From Formicarius rufipectus (lineage: Eukaryota; Chordata; Aves; Passeriformes; Formicariidae), in the NCBI GenBank assembly GCA_013399695.1, contig VXAU01003167.1, positions 838,729-902,728 on the forward strand: a DNA stretch of 64,000 bases. Direction: 5' to 3'. Within the stretch, counting starts at the first letter, position 1. Each line of letters begins with the position of its first letter. Position numbers and translations under genes: made by a program. This document shows positions 1-12,300 of the stretch, in pieces. Below the pieces are notes generated by a model that searched no databases, was not told the origin of the DNA, and saw only the letters and a list, made by a program, of their open reading frames with translations.

Positions 1-40
1 ATATCAGACTAGTGGATTGTCTGAAGAGTGCCTCTTGTTT

Positions 41-90
41 AGAATAGAATAGAATAGAATAGAATAGAATAGAATAGAATAGAATAGAAT
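41..90. repeat. (AGAAT)10 microsatellite, CR1 tail
   Basis: Ten uninterrupted AGAAT units. Read on the minus strand they are (ATTCT)10, directly following the CR1 3' end on that strand. CR1 elements end in short repeats related to ATTCT/ATGATTCT, so this array is best explained as an expanded CR1 tail rather than an independent microsatellite. Unit perfection suggests it is length-polymorphic. Confidence 0.95.
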
Positions 91-522
91 AGTTTTTGGT
101 TGTAAGTGACCTGCAATGACCATCTCATCCAACTGCCTGGCTACTTCAGAACTGATCAAAAGTTATGTCTATTTAGGGCAGTGTGCAAATGCCTCTTCAA
201 CACTGACAGGCTTGGGGCATTGACCACTTTCTAGGATGCCTGTTCTGGTGGCTGACTACCCTCTCAGGAAAAAAAATAAAAGCTCTCATGTCCAGTCTGA
301 ACTTCACCTTGCACAAATTTGAAATATTCCCATCTGTCCTATCACTGGATACCAGGGTGAAGAGCTCAGAACCGCACTTTCCCCCAAATGAATTTGCCAC
401 TCAGCCTCCTTCTCTTCAAATTGGAAAAACCCAAAGTCATTAGCTGCTCCTCATGGGACATTCTTCCAACCCTTTCATTGGCTTTGTTGTCCTCTTTAAA
501 TTGTGGTGCACATTTTCTGTTG
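91..522 (-). mobile_element. CR1 LINE, 3' fragment
   Basis: A 5'-truncated CR1 non-LTR retrotransposon whose 3' end faces left, against the (AGAAT)10 array. Read on the plus strand it carries the standard antisense CR1 phrases: CTCATCCAACTGCC, AACACTGACAGGCTTGGGGCAT, TGTCCAGTCTGAACTTC, TCCTATCACTGGATACCAGG and GCTGCTCCTCATGGGACATT, in the usual order. A block is deleted relative to full copies, since the text between GATACCAGGGTGAAGAGCTC and CAGCCTCCTTCTCTTC is shortened. The right end fades near 522. It has no intact coding capacity. It is a dead copy left by target-primed reverse transcription. Confidence 0.93.
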
Positions 523-1150
523 TTAGAGTTCTTTGATATCTGATTTTTGTGCCTAGATGTCTGTTTTTTGTTTATGAAATTATAACCAAATAGCTACCAG
601 ATGCTTTTAGACAAAGGACTTGATAAACAGTAAAAGAGCTTTCCCTATACTGCCCTGATGTATATCTGAGTAACACTGAAGCTGACCATTACAACCACAT
701 GGTAACCACGTGCTCCTACTTTGCAGGTAGTCAAAATGGACATGTAAGGGGGAAGTATTTCAGTAATGCATATCTGCATTCCCGAAAGCAGTTAATTCCT
801 GAGGGAAAGAAAGTCATATCTGGCATTTGTGAGTCCATTTTAGGAAATATCTTATTCCTACACAAAATTAAATTAAAATATTCCATCAACATTATTTTAA
901 CAAAAAGTAGCCTTTGCAACTTGGTGACTTGTTTGGAAACACATTTTCAGAAAAGTTTGTTACCAGTAGTCTTACTGAGAGGACAGTTTCAGAAGTACTT
1001 GTAGGAGGAAGGGGCTACCAAGATTGGAGAGACAATGTCTGACCATGAACCTTCATTGATGGAGAGACAAGTGCATGAAGAGGACTGGACTGTTTTTCAC
1101 TATCATGGACATCGTGTTTTGGGTTTTGTTAAGGGTTTTGCTGTTAATGT
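523..1150. other. unassigned non-coding stretch
   Basis: AT-rich sequence with no recognised repeat, exon or RNA. A 101-codon open frame at 699-1004 shows no domain or codon-like pattern, and I treat it as chance. From about 1120 the text becomes GT-rich, just before the LTR-like region. Confidence 0.5.
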
Positions 1151-1254
1151 GTAATTCCCTATCCGGGTTTGGATATGTGTGTGTTGAGCCTCGTTGGAGT
1201 GTTGGGTGGTGGGATGGCCGCAGTGGTATGATATTATTCTCCTAGGCTAGGCTT

Positions 1255-1560
1255 TTAGTCCATGCATCTAGGAGAGGAGGGGGTGCTCTCCCCTGGTTCC
1301 CCCCCCGGCCACGTGGTGCCTGAGCCCTGGGCGGAGGACAAAGACACCACAGCAGCTCGGAGAGGGTGCAAGCAGAGAGAGAGAGTTTATTCAGGAAGCA
1401 GGGACTTTTTATAGTCCCTTGGAGGGGGTTCAGATTCTCCAATGGGGGAAAAGGTATTGTGTGGCTTTGGGCCAACAGAGATGAGGGGATTAACATATAG
1501 GCAGGGAAAGGTTTCAGGTAGCAAGGTGGGTCACGCCCCTCTGTACCATGAGGGGTGGTC
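1255..1560 (-). mobile_element. LTR-like fragment, minus strand (endogenous retrovirus remnant)
   Basis: Read on the minus strand the segment has LTR architecture: a CCATTGG (CCAAT-box-like) motif near 1437-1443, a TATAAAAA box at 1413-1406, a polyadenylation signal AATAAA at 1391-1386, then a CT-rich and GTGGTGTCTTTGTCC-like R/U5 stretch. The close TATA-to-AATAAA spacing is typical of short-R retroviral LTRs, common in avian ERVs. I could not fix the TG...CA ends or a target-site duplication, and no internal gag/pol sequence is adjacent, so this is probably a solo or broken LTR. A G-rich run (plus C9 at 1299-1307) lies in the putative U5. The family is not assigned. One ambiguous base lies just outside at 1586. 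Confidence 0.5.
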
Positions 1561-1599
1561 TTGGAGAGCCGAAAGGACTCTCTGGNTTTTACTGCATTA

Positions 1600-1804
1600 C
1601 GGTATATTCCCTATATGGTTATTCCAACCCCTTTTTTGCAGGCTCCTCCCATGCTCTGCCTTAACTCCACCCCAGTTCCACCCCCTTCTGGAAAGTTCTG
1701 GTTGGACCCTATAAAAGGTGGAAACCATTTTAATAAATGGCCATTTCTGCTTCACACTTTTGAAGTGTGCCTCCTCCTTTCTTGACCTGATGTTAGAGCC
1801 ACAG
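1600..1804 (+). mobile_element. LTR-like fragment, plus strand (endogenous retrovirus remnant)
   Basis: On the plus strand, TATAAAAG at 1710-1717 is followed by AATAAA at 1732-1737, then a short inverted repeat (CACAC TTTTGAA GTGTG) and a C/T-rich stretch ending near GAGCCACA. This TATA, polyA signal and hairpin order resembles the U3/R/U5 junction of avian ERVL/ERVK LTRs. It points opposite to the module at 1255-1560, so one LTR may have inserted beside or into another. The left border is uncertain and may resume at about 1147, beyond the minus-strand module. No internal retroviral genes are present. The alternative is chance TATA and AATAAA motifs in AT-rich DNA, but the spacing and C-rich upstream block (CCACCCC, CCACCCCCTT) argue for an LTR. 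Confidence 0.42.
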
Positions 1805-2537
1805 GTACTGTGCTTTTTTTTTTTTCTTTTTACCTTTTTAAAATCTTTTTTTCTTACTATTAGTTCACACATTTGGATCCTTGACTTAATCATGAATTTA
1901 TGAATATGTTCCTTCTTATTGCTAGTGATTAAATGCAGGTGAGTTTCAGAAAGGCACCTTAAATCCCAGTATCCTCTTTTCCTGTTATTCTGCTCAGTGA
2001 TGTTGCATTCTTGTTTATCAGTGAATATACAAATTCAATATTTGGTTGCCTCATACAGGAAAACTTGTGAATATAAATCTGCTGCATTTCTTGTTAAAGT
2101 GAAACAAGAAAAGTGAAAGCCTTCACTTGCTATCAAATTCATTCTCTTACAAAACATGTATAGTAAGTGTGATCTCTTTCCTCACTCTGAGAGTTTGATT
2201 TGGATTTTACTTGTTGTCTTTAATCAGGCCATTTGTCCTGTTTTAGTCAATCTCTTCTTGCTTGGTGCAAAATTTCTTTCATAATCAGTCTTATAAATTA
2301 CTGTGGCATGAACTCCCTGTGAACTCCACAACTTGTCTCTAGCATTTCAAACAGATCAGCTGTGATGCATTGGTACAATACACAGTGAAGGGAAAAAATA
2401 GAGACGACCAAATACTGACTGTTTTCCTCAAAGATGTTATTTCTTATAAGGAGTTTGCTACAAAGGTGTTGGTCCATAGTTTTTCCTGGTTATCTCTCTT
2501 GGAATGCAGGAGAGGTGCCATATAATGTTTTCACCTT
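1805..2537. other. unassigned AT-rich stretch
   Basis: Unique-looking non-coding DNA with T runs at 1814-1845. I see no repeat family, exon or RNA signal. Confidence 0.5.
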
Positions 2538-2539
2538 AA

Positions 2540-2738
2540 TATCAAGAAACACTTTTTTACTGTGAGGGTGAGTGAAGAGTGGCACTGGTTGCTCTGAGAG
2601 TTTGTAGAGTCTCCATCCTTGGAGATATTACAAAGACAACCTGTAAACAGTCCTGGGCACCCTGCTTGAGCAAGGGGCTGGACCAGATCACCTCTAAATG
2701 TCCTTTCCAACCAGAACCATTCTGTGCTCTTGTGACCT
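2540..2738 (+). mobile_element. CR1 LINE, 3' end fragment
   Basis: A short 3' terminal CR1 piece in plus orientation. It reads AAGAAACACTTTTTTACTGTG, GTGAAGAGTGGCACTGGTTGC, TCTCCATCCTTGGAGATATT, CCTGCTTGAGCAAGGGGCTG and CCTTTCCAACCAGAACCATT, ending in the octamer-like tail CATTCTGTGCTCTTGTGAC. These are the usual closing phrases of CR1 3' ends in order. The copy is heavily 5'-truncated and diverged, and is non-functional. Confidence 0.93.
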
Positions 2739-3811
2739 TTTGCTTCTCCACCTTTCATTGGGAAGTAGATAATAAATTTTATTTCAATTGTTCTTCTGGC
2801 TGGCATTGGAAAAATTGGATTTTGTCGCTTCTCTACCAGTCTGTACCCTGAACTAGCTACAAGGTTCTTCCCTGAAATCACTAGGAGGAAATTGGTGCCT
2901 CCAGGACAGTTAACTCATCCAGAGACAGCTGTCTGTTAACTTTGAGGCCAGAGTAAGTGAGCAGTTTAGAGGACATGGGTAATTTTTGTCTGCCTACAGT
3001 TAGGGGAGGTGAATTCCACTGTAGGCTTTTCTACAGTCATTCTTGTTTGCCTTTTTTCAAACTGGCACTAATATATTAGTAGATTTTCTGTTTTCATTAG
3101 GGTTGATACTATAATATGAGAATATAAGAGGCAAAATATTGCACATTTGGCTTGTGTGAAGCCCTGATGTTTGGAGAGAGTGAGGTGAGGTTGCTCTGTA
3201 AGTTCTCAGTACCACAAATGTGAACAAGTATTCATCTGTTTTCTGGAGGTTTTGTTACTATGCTCTTTCCATTTCCTTGCCTTGAAAGCAGAGTAGAACA
3301 GTCTCTTAACCTTTTGTTTTATGTTTCCTTGTTATAGAAGGACAGACATCTTACAAGCTGGCTAAAGGTCTCATTCTTTGACTTAGTTGCTATTTATTTT
3401 GTGGTGTGAGGCTAGCAAATACCTGTCTTGTGTACCATGCATCAAATACCTAGCATTGCAGATTGAGTAATAGGCATTGGCCCTTAAAAATGCTCTATAG
3501 TCATGTGTATTTAATTTCTACTTGAATGGTTCCCTCTCCTGGAACACACAGCTTGACCTTTTCCCACCTGAGTGGTATAAAAAGAGCTTTCACCAGTAGT
3601 GGTAAATGAAATAGGCCTTACAGTGCACCTTCATATAGTTAAAACTGTCCTTGTAGTCTGTTCCCACTCCTTACAAGTGGGGTTGCCAATGCTGGCAACT
3701 CAATATTTGGGGCTAGGGCTTCAGGCTGTGTCCTCACTCTAACTTGCCAGTATAAAAAGGTTTTGTGGGCACCTGGATGCAGCAGATATGATGTTTTCTG
3801 TTGCCTGAATA
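2739..3811. other. unassigned non-coding stretch
   Basis: No identifiable gene or repeat. TATA-like strings (GGTATAAAAAGAGC near 3573-3586 and AGTATAAAAAGG near 3749-3760) occur twice, but without a downstream polyA signal or reading frame, so no promoter is claimed. Confidence 0.45.
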
Positions 3812-4110
3812 GTGGCCCAAACACATTACCAGTGTTGGGGCTGGTGGCTCCCTGAGGATGGGCATCAGGAAGGATGGGGGCTTCCCAGGTGGGTGATGGC
3901 AGGCATGCAGGGCATGTCCTGTCTCTCCTCACAGGAACAGGGCAACTGGGGGCACTGGGACAGCCACAGCCCTGGGCACCTCCCTGGAGATTGGGATGAG
4001 CTGATGCCGGCCATGGGGTCCTGGGCCATGGGGTGCGTGTGGGGGGTGAGCTCTAGGAGAGTGCAGTGGGGTTCTGGGCTGGGGGGGGGGGGGCGGGGGC
4101 GAGGAGTAGC
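3812..4110. repeat. G-rich island with G13 run
   Basis: A sharply GC-richer, strand-asymmetric block in AT-rich surroundings. It carries many GGG/GGGG groups and ends in 13 consecutive G at 4081-4093, C, then five G. Several G-runs within short distance give the plus strand G-quadruplex potential. A 102-codon open frame across it is rich in Gly, Trp and Ser, as expected from G-runs, and does not look like a protein. I recognise no repeat family. Confidence 0.6.
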
Positions 4111-7100
4111 CCCAAGATGATTTCATTTCATCTCAGGTTTCTTTCTGGGTCACTTCTGGAGGAGTGATGAGGGAAACAGTGAGAGGTTGTGATGTTAATG
4201 ATTAATGATTCAAACAATCACCCTTTTGCCAAAGCAGCAAGGTGCTTTGCTGAGAGCAGGTTTGCGCCCCTCAGCCGAAGGAAGGAGAGGGTTTTGTGTG
4301 TGGTGGTGATTCCGTGGTCCGCTTAAGGCAGAGAAGGTGTGCACCCACCACCAGAGGCCCCAGGCTGGATTTTGAGCCAGATGAGGGAGATAAGAAACAG
4401 ATCCTGTGGAGGGGGGGATGGTGCTTTTTATCATGCCAGTGTCCTCCCTTACACAACTGGCTCAGTCATAAAACTTTCCCTGACTCCCTGGGGAAGGTAC
4501 TGAGACATTCACATTCATACAGGACATTTGCACTTTGGCCTGAAGATATTCATCCTTTATGATGGGGAATAACTGGCTCGACTATGATGACATGGAGACA
4601 GCTTTTATGTCTTAGAAGGTGTCATAAACAAAGACTCTCAAAGTGCCCTCATACTAATTCCTGGGGCCTTCCAAGAGAGGACTGTGCAGGATCCACAGTG
4701 TTGCAACAGACAGTGTAAAACTCCCCTTTCCAGGGGAGGTACCTGGGCATTCCCATATAAGCCTTACCTGCTGAACGTTGTGTTTTGCAGCCTTCCCCCA
4801 CACCCAATAGATCAAAATTGTGACCATCACTTTGACCAATGGACATTCAAATTGCAGCAATCAAGTCTTGTTGCCTGATTCATGGGTGGTGGTGTCTTTC
4901 TACTCTTAGCCTTATTCTTTCCTTTCCTTATGCATTTTCTGTTCTGTTATGGTCATGCTTTTATATTGGTATCTTTCTACAGATAGTAACCAAAACAGCT
5001 ATGTACTCCTTTCCATTGCAATCAAATTGTTCTAAAATAAACCCTATAAAAACAAACACATATTTATTTGTAAACATCGGTCATTCTGTGTTTCACTCTA
5101 ATCCACCCCAAGGGATGGATCTATTTACAAGAACCTGAGTTACCCTTACTTTCAGGGGTGGATCATTACAGAAACCATGTCCCTGTCTCAGCTCCCAATG
5201 GTGTTAGGTTTGCCACAGCACCCCTCACAGGAGTGCTGGTTCTCATGGTGGTTGCTGGAATCCTCTTTTCTGTGTCCCTCCACTGCAAATGTGGATCCAT
5301 AGACTGCTGTCTGTGTAACCACAGATGATTGTTATGTAGGAGAAAATGGTAAAAATAATAACTTTCATTTCATAAAAATGCATGATTTTGATCTGTTCCT
5401 CTGCCTATTTTCAGGACTATCTTTTTTCCTTTGTGTAGCCTCACCATCAGGTTTGGAGGCTCTGTGTTCCTACACCTCTTCTCATACTAGCTCCACCCCT
5501 TCTCTCTCAGAGACTGGGGCACTCAGAGACAGACTCCTCAGCTGTAGCGCGATCTCTTTGCCCTATTGTACTTCACCCTCTCCTGCTTATTCCTGCATGC
5601 TTTTTGAGTTTCTAATGAGAGAACAAAATCTAGGCACTGTATAATGTGCACTAATAATTTTATGTGGTGGTAACTGCAAAACAGATAGCTATTCTCACTT
5701 GCTAGAAGGTACTGACTTTATTGTGAAGAGTTTTGCTTTAGTATGTCATGGAATGGTTCTTTAATTGTGAGCAATTAGATGTAAACTATTAGTTTTCTTC
5801 TAATTTTTAATGTGTATGTTTGGCTTCCTGATACCTATCATATGCTGCTTTCTGAAATTTTGCTATGTAATGTGTGATATTAAAAGCAAATAAATAGATA
5901 TAAATTCTTTTTATTGTCTCAAGAGTGGTCATGTTAATTTTTTGTCTCTAAGCATCTCAGTTCATTTCTTGCCTCAAAAGTCTAGTCCTTCATCACATGG
6001 ATACAGTACTGCATTTGCCACACAGGGTATGGTTTTTATTTGTGTGTCTCATAGGAATCATCTGTAATTTAGGTTTAATGTTCTGGGGTTGATAACTCCC
6101 TTTGCTGTATGGCTCTCTAACATTTGTACAGCCTGAACTTTCACTTTATCTACTTCTTACTTGGTATTCCACTCTTAATTTACTTTGCCTCATGGTACTG
6201 TGATTAAGCTATCAGAGAGTTAAAACTTTGGTTCTGTTGTTTTCCTGTGTCTTTATGTGCCCTTCGGAAGAAGTCTTTGTGCCTTACACACATTGATGCC
6301 CTCCGTTCATTTGCATCATTTCTTATTGTGTTCTGCTGCTCTGTCTTTGCATCTGGTGCTAGTCTGAACCTCACAGTCCATTTATTTTTTTGCTGTTCTG
6401 CACTTCACTGATGTCACATACATGCAAAAATTTGAATCACTGATTACTTTCTCAATATGGGGACATGTTTTTTCTCTGCCTTCCTTTGCGTAATGACTTG
6501 TCAAAATTTTTGTATGTGAGCGCACGTAAAGGGCATTTCATTATTATCTTATTTTCTTCCCCTCACAATAGTCATAGCTCCTTGGATTTTCTTCTTCTTC
6601 TTTGTGTTTGTATGCCTTTCTTTGTTGAATTTGTAGTAAATTTTCATGCTTTCCTTGCTCTGCCTTCTTAAATACCTTTGTGACTGCTTTGCTTATGTTC
6701 TCTGTTTGGATGTGAGTTTTTTCACTAGCTATGTATGTCTTTAGTTCTCTGTAGAGTTAATGGGACCTCTAAACATTCTCATTTGAGTGCCTGGATTTTT
6801 GTCCTGTCATTATTCTATCACAAATTAGTTCAGCCTGTACAGTTTGGTAATTGCAAGAATCAGTCATCTTTGTGTAGTTTGCCAAAGCTCTGACCCATTG
6901 TTCTGCGTTGATGGTTCTTGATTTATGGGAAAAGGAGTCTTTCATGTAGCAGGATTTTTTAATGAATTAAAATGCTTGGAAGCATTAAAATTTTTCCATG
7001 TCTGCTGCTGACGTAGTGGGATGTCACCAAATTATAAGACACCCTTTGCCCATAACAACTGTGCCAGTCTGGTCCTTTTGCATTTTTTTTTTGTTTTTCC

Positions 7101-9197
7101 TCCCTGTTTCCCAGAGCCGTGTCACAATGTTGTTTACTTCCTTTGTTTCAGGAGTTTTGTATGTTCTCTGTTTAAATACTTACATGCTCAGGCCCTAGAT
7201 GATATTGTCCCTTAGCTTATCATTTTTGTTGTCTGTAAGATCACTTTTAATTTCCTGTTACCGTACAGGAAAAACAGTCAAAAAAGGTCCACATTCATAT
7301 TTTGTTCCTTCCTTTACTAGTAAGGTCTTCACCACTCTTACAAAATCAAGCATTTTATACTTAGGAAGATCTCTACAGCTTTGTTCTGAAAATGTTACTC
7401 TCCCTTTTCTCTTCCCTCATCTCTTCACTCTGTGTCTGGCCTCTAGTCACTTGCTTCTTATCCCTCTGGTTCTGTTCTGAATCTCATAGCTCTGGCATGG
7501 TATCTTTGCCCAGTCAGCTCCATGCCCTGTGCTTCATCAAATCTACTTCACCTTTCCCACAGGGCATCTTTTCACAGGTTTGCTGCTTTTAGCCACTTTT
7601 TTGCTATTCCTCCTGACACCTCTTCTTGTCACACCTACTTACCCTATCTTTTGTTCTTTTGTGCAAAAGTCAGATTCCTGTGCCTTACTTGGGATTTAGC
7701 ACATGTGATGAAGCTTGTGTGGCAAAGGTGTTGCTTCATCCCTGGAAAATGTGAGTGGGACAGCAGCTTTACCTGTTGAACCCTAGTTTACCACTTCTGT
7801 ACATATGGAAAATTGGATGATTGTCCCAGCACCAGAAGGGTTGTAGCACAATCCATCTTGAAAGCAAATTTGCAAAGCCCGTTTCCTGATGCAAAACTTT
7901 GTCACTTCGTAGTTTATGCTCCAAAATATGTCTTGCAAAGAAAAGATCACATCTTTTAATACTGAAAAGAACTCCATGTTTTTCTTTCCCTAGTCTTTCA
8001 AAGTGACTGACCTATGGTAAAAGAAAAACTGCAAAAATCAGACTGAGCCAGTAGCAAGAGTGAATTTTATCTCCAAAACTTAATAGGTCAAGGTCACAAA
8101 TAGAACAGAATATTAAAGAAGACTGAGTAAGACAATAACAATTAGTGACAAAAAATTTATAAAAGAAAACTTCAGTTTGAGCTTAGGAAAAAGTTAATAT
8201 ATAGGATCAATTACTTTAGCTAGTGTTGAAAAAACATGTTAATATGAGAGAATTTATTTGTTAAGGAGAAAAATCTTTCCTCGGGAAACTATGTGAGCTT
8301 GTTGTGCTCAGGGAGAAACAAAAGAAGGAGTGTGAGCATCTGCCATAGCTAACCTTACGATGATGAATCAAAGGAGAGAAAAAACTTTCCATGTCTTAAG
8401 AACATTTTGTTCTGTATCTCTTCACTTAAACAATTTGTTCTAGATAAAATCAATGTAATTCATTGGCTCTAGTCTTTCTTATAAATTCAAAATGTATTTG
8501 AGTGTAGATTTATTACAGCAGTCTAGATCTGATTTGACAGAGACCAAAAAGCCACAAGAGGATGGGCATTTTATGATAGCTGAAAATACACTTTTGGGCA
8601 AAACAAAGGCTACTTCTAAGTATAATGTAATTTTAATAACTTTTATTTCCAATCTATGTACTAATGGGATAACCATGAAATGAGCAGCTTGGCATTTAAC
8701 CTCTACTGTTATGATGTCTTCAGTGCCTTCCTAGTACACTTTCTATTCACCTTGTCAGATTATTTCTGTTTCATAGCCTGCCTCTGTCACTCTTGAGTAC
8801 TATGTTTACTTGCCTTCAATGTAATTGCAGACCAGGTCCGGATGCTGTTTCCCAAGTGCAGTAAGCTTTTGGATTCTAAGACATCTATTTTGTTTGGTAA
8901 TAGTACTGTTTAAACTTAAGCAAAGTACAAATTGGAGCCAGGTTCACTGTATATGACATGGAACAAGAACAGTTTCTGAGCATTGACTGTGACTGAGAAG
9001 CCTCAGATAAAAAGGTGTTATCTAAACCAGATACAGTCTTGAAACTTTGTTCCCTGCACTATTCCCTCTGCCCTGTTCCCCTTGAAATCCTCAGCAATTT
9101 AAAACAGATTACCCATGTTTTACACTAGTGTGCAGGCATTATGAGTTCATTCCAGACTTATTCCAGGATGCTTTACTCCTTGATGAAGGGCCCATTT
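4111..9197. other. unassigned non-coding stretch
   Basis: About 5 kb of AT-rich sequence, with long T/C-rich portions between 6.2 and 7.7 kb. I recognised no CR1, LTR, SINE, exon or RNA gene. Open frames here are all under about 110 codons and hydrophobic (Phe/Leu/Cys-rich), as expected from pyrimidine-rich DNA. The 6.2-7.7 kb part could be a highly decayed antisense LINE, but I could not align it to one. Confidence 0.45.
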
Positions 9198-9360
9198 CAT
9201 AGGATCATAGAACCATAGAGTAGAAACATAGAATGGTTTGGATTGGAATGGACCTTTAAGATCTAGTTGCAACTCCCCTGTCTTCCACTAGACCAGGTTG
9301 CTCAGAGTTCCATTCAACTTGGCCTTGTATACTTCAGGATGGGACAACCACAACTTCAAA
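9198..9360 (-). mobile_element. CR1 LINE, 3' end fragment
   Basis: A CR1 3' end in minus orientation. On the plus strand it begins with tail repeats (TCATAGGATCATAGAACCATAG, imperfect ATAGAATC units), followed by ATAGAATGGTTTGGATTGGAA, GACCTTTAAGATCTAGTTGCAA, CACTAGACCAGGTTGCTCAGAG and CAACTTGGCCTTGTATACTTC, the standard antisense CR1 closing text. The match fades after about 9360. Truncated and inactive. Confidence 0.93.
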
Positions 9361-12300
9361 CTCCTTTCCATCAGATGAAATTAATGGGGAATGTTTTTCA
9401 AATTGTTGCTGTCAACATTTAAAATCTTCATACTATGTGAAGACAAGTGGCCTAAGCTGCTTGCCATTATTCAGTGACAAATAAGAACTCTATTTTGGAC
9501 TTTGTATCTATTTTCAACTTTTTATCTGAAGGATAAATTATTTGAATAGATGTTTTTATTTTTGTTGTTTTTTTTTTTTTCTCCTGATGGGCCTCATCTT
9601 ACTTTCACTGGAAGTATTTGATAGGGGCAAGGCAATAGAAACCCTTTGAGGAAAGAGGTTTGTTGCATCAGACAATATTTTCATAGGAAAAATGGATTCA
9701 ATGCATGGTATGTGACAGTTTGTTTAGGACCATTTTCTTTTTTTTTTTTTTNTTTTTTTTTTTTTTTTTTTGAAACTTGGTATGTGTGGTACTGTGATCA
9801 CAGCATTCTGTCACGTGAGCAAATAACAGAACTAACATCCCCATGTATTAGAGCTCATTGAAAAAAATTAAATTATTTCTACCAATTCTTGTATTTCCTG
9901 CCTTGTGTCACAGTTCTTCTGAAAAAAAGGGTATAAAGCTGCATGCATGCCAGTCCCCCAAACAGTCCTGAGGCTCAGGTGCTGGCCCTTGGTAATGCAT
10001 AACTCTGTCCACATTCCTATTTGACCCGTGATTGCTAAGAGGCACAGTTTGGGGAAGATCATATGCTGAGGACATTTCCTGTGAAGTAGTATGGATGAGG
10101 CCATTCAGCTGTCCATAGGAAAGGGAAAGCTTAGCTGTTTGAAGGTGTCACATTGTGCCACTTGCCTTCTCAGTGCTAGAGGTCAAGCTCTGGATTACAC
10201 AGGTGAAATCTAAATGGATCAGCTGACTGGGCAGAGGAGTGTGTTCCTTTTGTGAGTCTGTTGGCTTCCATGAAGAAATGCAGTTGACTTCACTAGAATG
10301 GAGATGTCTTTACTAAAATTGGAGCTGGAGCATTACTTTCTTTAAGCTGTGATTTGGATGTGGGCATTTTGCTGCTTTTATATTAGTAAACCACTTGCAG
10401 CTTGAAGGACCTTCAACAGAAGAGGGCTAAGAGCTGTTCAAACAGTGCATGTCCTTCTTACATATCTCTTTTGGGCTTCATTTGTTTTTCCCATATAACT
10501 CTCCAGTTTTAACTACAGTGTTTTGGACTTGTATAGTTTTGCCTGTTAGTTCTGCATACACTTTTAAACTCCATAGCACAGTGTGTGATAACCTCTCTAA
10601 GAGAAGCTGCGATTCAGGACAGGTCTGAAAAAGCTGAAAAAAGCAAAAAACTGATGAATATATTTAAAACCTACTAAAATACAATAAAAAATGCAAAGCT
10701 GTCATTTTATTGCATCTCCCCTCCTTTCCCCTGTAACTAGTTATGTATGAAAGAGACACTGCTGACTATTATCTTGTTAGTATATTATCACAGGTTACAT
10801 CGTGATGAGCCATGACAGGTATTTTAAGTTGGATTTTTATGCTGAAAAGTCACAGACAGGTATGAAGCAGTAGGTCCTAATTCCTGATATGTTGCCGTGA
10901 CTCACCCCTCACTCAGGCTGGCTGGCATGAGAGGGCACAGACCTTTCAGAAGCTACTTTCTAGTTTTGTTTTCAGCAGGAACCTACTGTGATTTTGATAG
11001 CAGCACTAGTTGGTCAGGTTTCCATGGCTAGTATCTGTGTTGTCATGTCTGGTCTGTATATCTGCTGACAACCACCGAGCACAAACCTGTGTCATTGCCA
11101 GACAGCATTTTGTCTTCTCATCCAGGCTCACTGCCTGATTTCTCTATTACTTTTGACACCAGTTCTGCATATTCTTTTTGCTCTATGTGCTTCACAAAGT
11201 TGATCTGACAATTGGTCCTGTAGGTCAACAGCCTGCTTGGCTCTCTTAGCTTGTTACCTACCTGCCTTGGCTTTGCTCATAGGCTGTCTCATATTTTTCT
11301 TATTCAGCAACAATCTCCAGGGGTCTCGTAACCCTCTGTCTCTCTAAGCTTAGGGCTGCCTTCATGTCTCTTCTTTTCCAGCTCAGAAAACCTGCAGGTA
11401 TTCAAAATGGAAAAACTGGGACAACCTTTGTAACAAAGCTTGAATCAGGGATGTCTATCCACTTGCACATCAACAGGAAGGAAAATGGAAGATGAAGAGT
11501 AAATAGTTCTCATTGTATACAACCAAGCAGAATTGCCGCTTTCAAGCCTGTCCAGGAGTAGATGGAAATTAAAGGCTGCAATGTCAGCTGTCAAAATTTG
11601 AGATAATACATGAATACAGGATTTGTACTTACTGAAAGGTGGGCTTGAAAAGGAGCAGTATGTAGTTGAGCAATGATGCAAGTGTACTCATAGAGGGATG
11701 AAACTGGGAGGGTGGATGGGATGTAGGAAAGAGACATATTCTAAAGAGAAATAATTTACAAAAAGTTATTGGGATAAAAATTCCCTACTTGATTTTCTCC
11801 AGCTATTCTAAAGATCCCATATATTTGAGTGGAGTAGGATTTGTGTAAAATCAGTTTCAAGAGGTTCCTTGAGATCTTGCAAGTGATTTTTGAGAACTTC
11901 AAAAAAAGATAGCCTGAAACAGTAAGTCAGGTACTTGATGCGGACTAGATTTCCACATTTCTGTTGTTTGGCTTTTTTTGAGCTTCCAGATTTTTATGGG
12001 TTTTTTGTTAGGCTTTCAAAATGATTCACTACTGTGGTCAAGCTCTTTGGAAAATTCAGCCATAAACCAGTGTAGAAGAAGAGATCAGGAGGGGTAGGAA
12101 AGGTTCAGCTCTACATTAAACACTAGCTGCCCATTGTAATTTTCATTGAAAATGTGACACTTGAGAAGTTTCTGACTTCTTGATTACTTCAGAATGGCTT
12201 GTGGACCAGGGTGGTAAAATAATAGAGAGAGAAGTGCTACACAGGAAGACATGAAACTTTCTGTAATATAGTATACACTGATGTGTGTCCCAGTCAACAT

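Noticed and set aside
41..90. Tandem AGAAT array as a CRISPR-like or satellite array
   Set aside because: No spacers. A simple pentanucleotide run continuous with a CR1 tail.
3573..3760. Pol II promoter at two TATAAAAAG strings
   Set aside because: No downstream exon, CpG island or polyA signal pairing. Such strings are frequent in AT-rich DNA.
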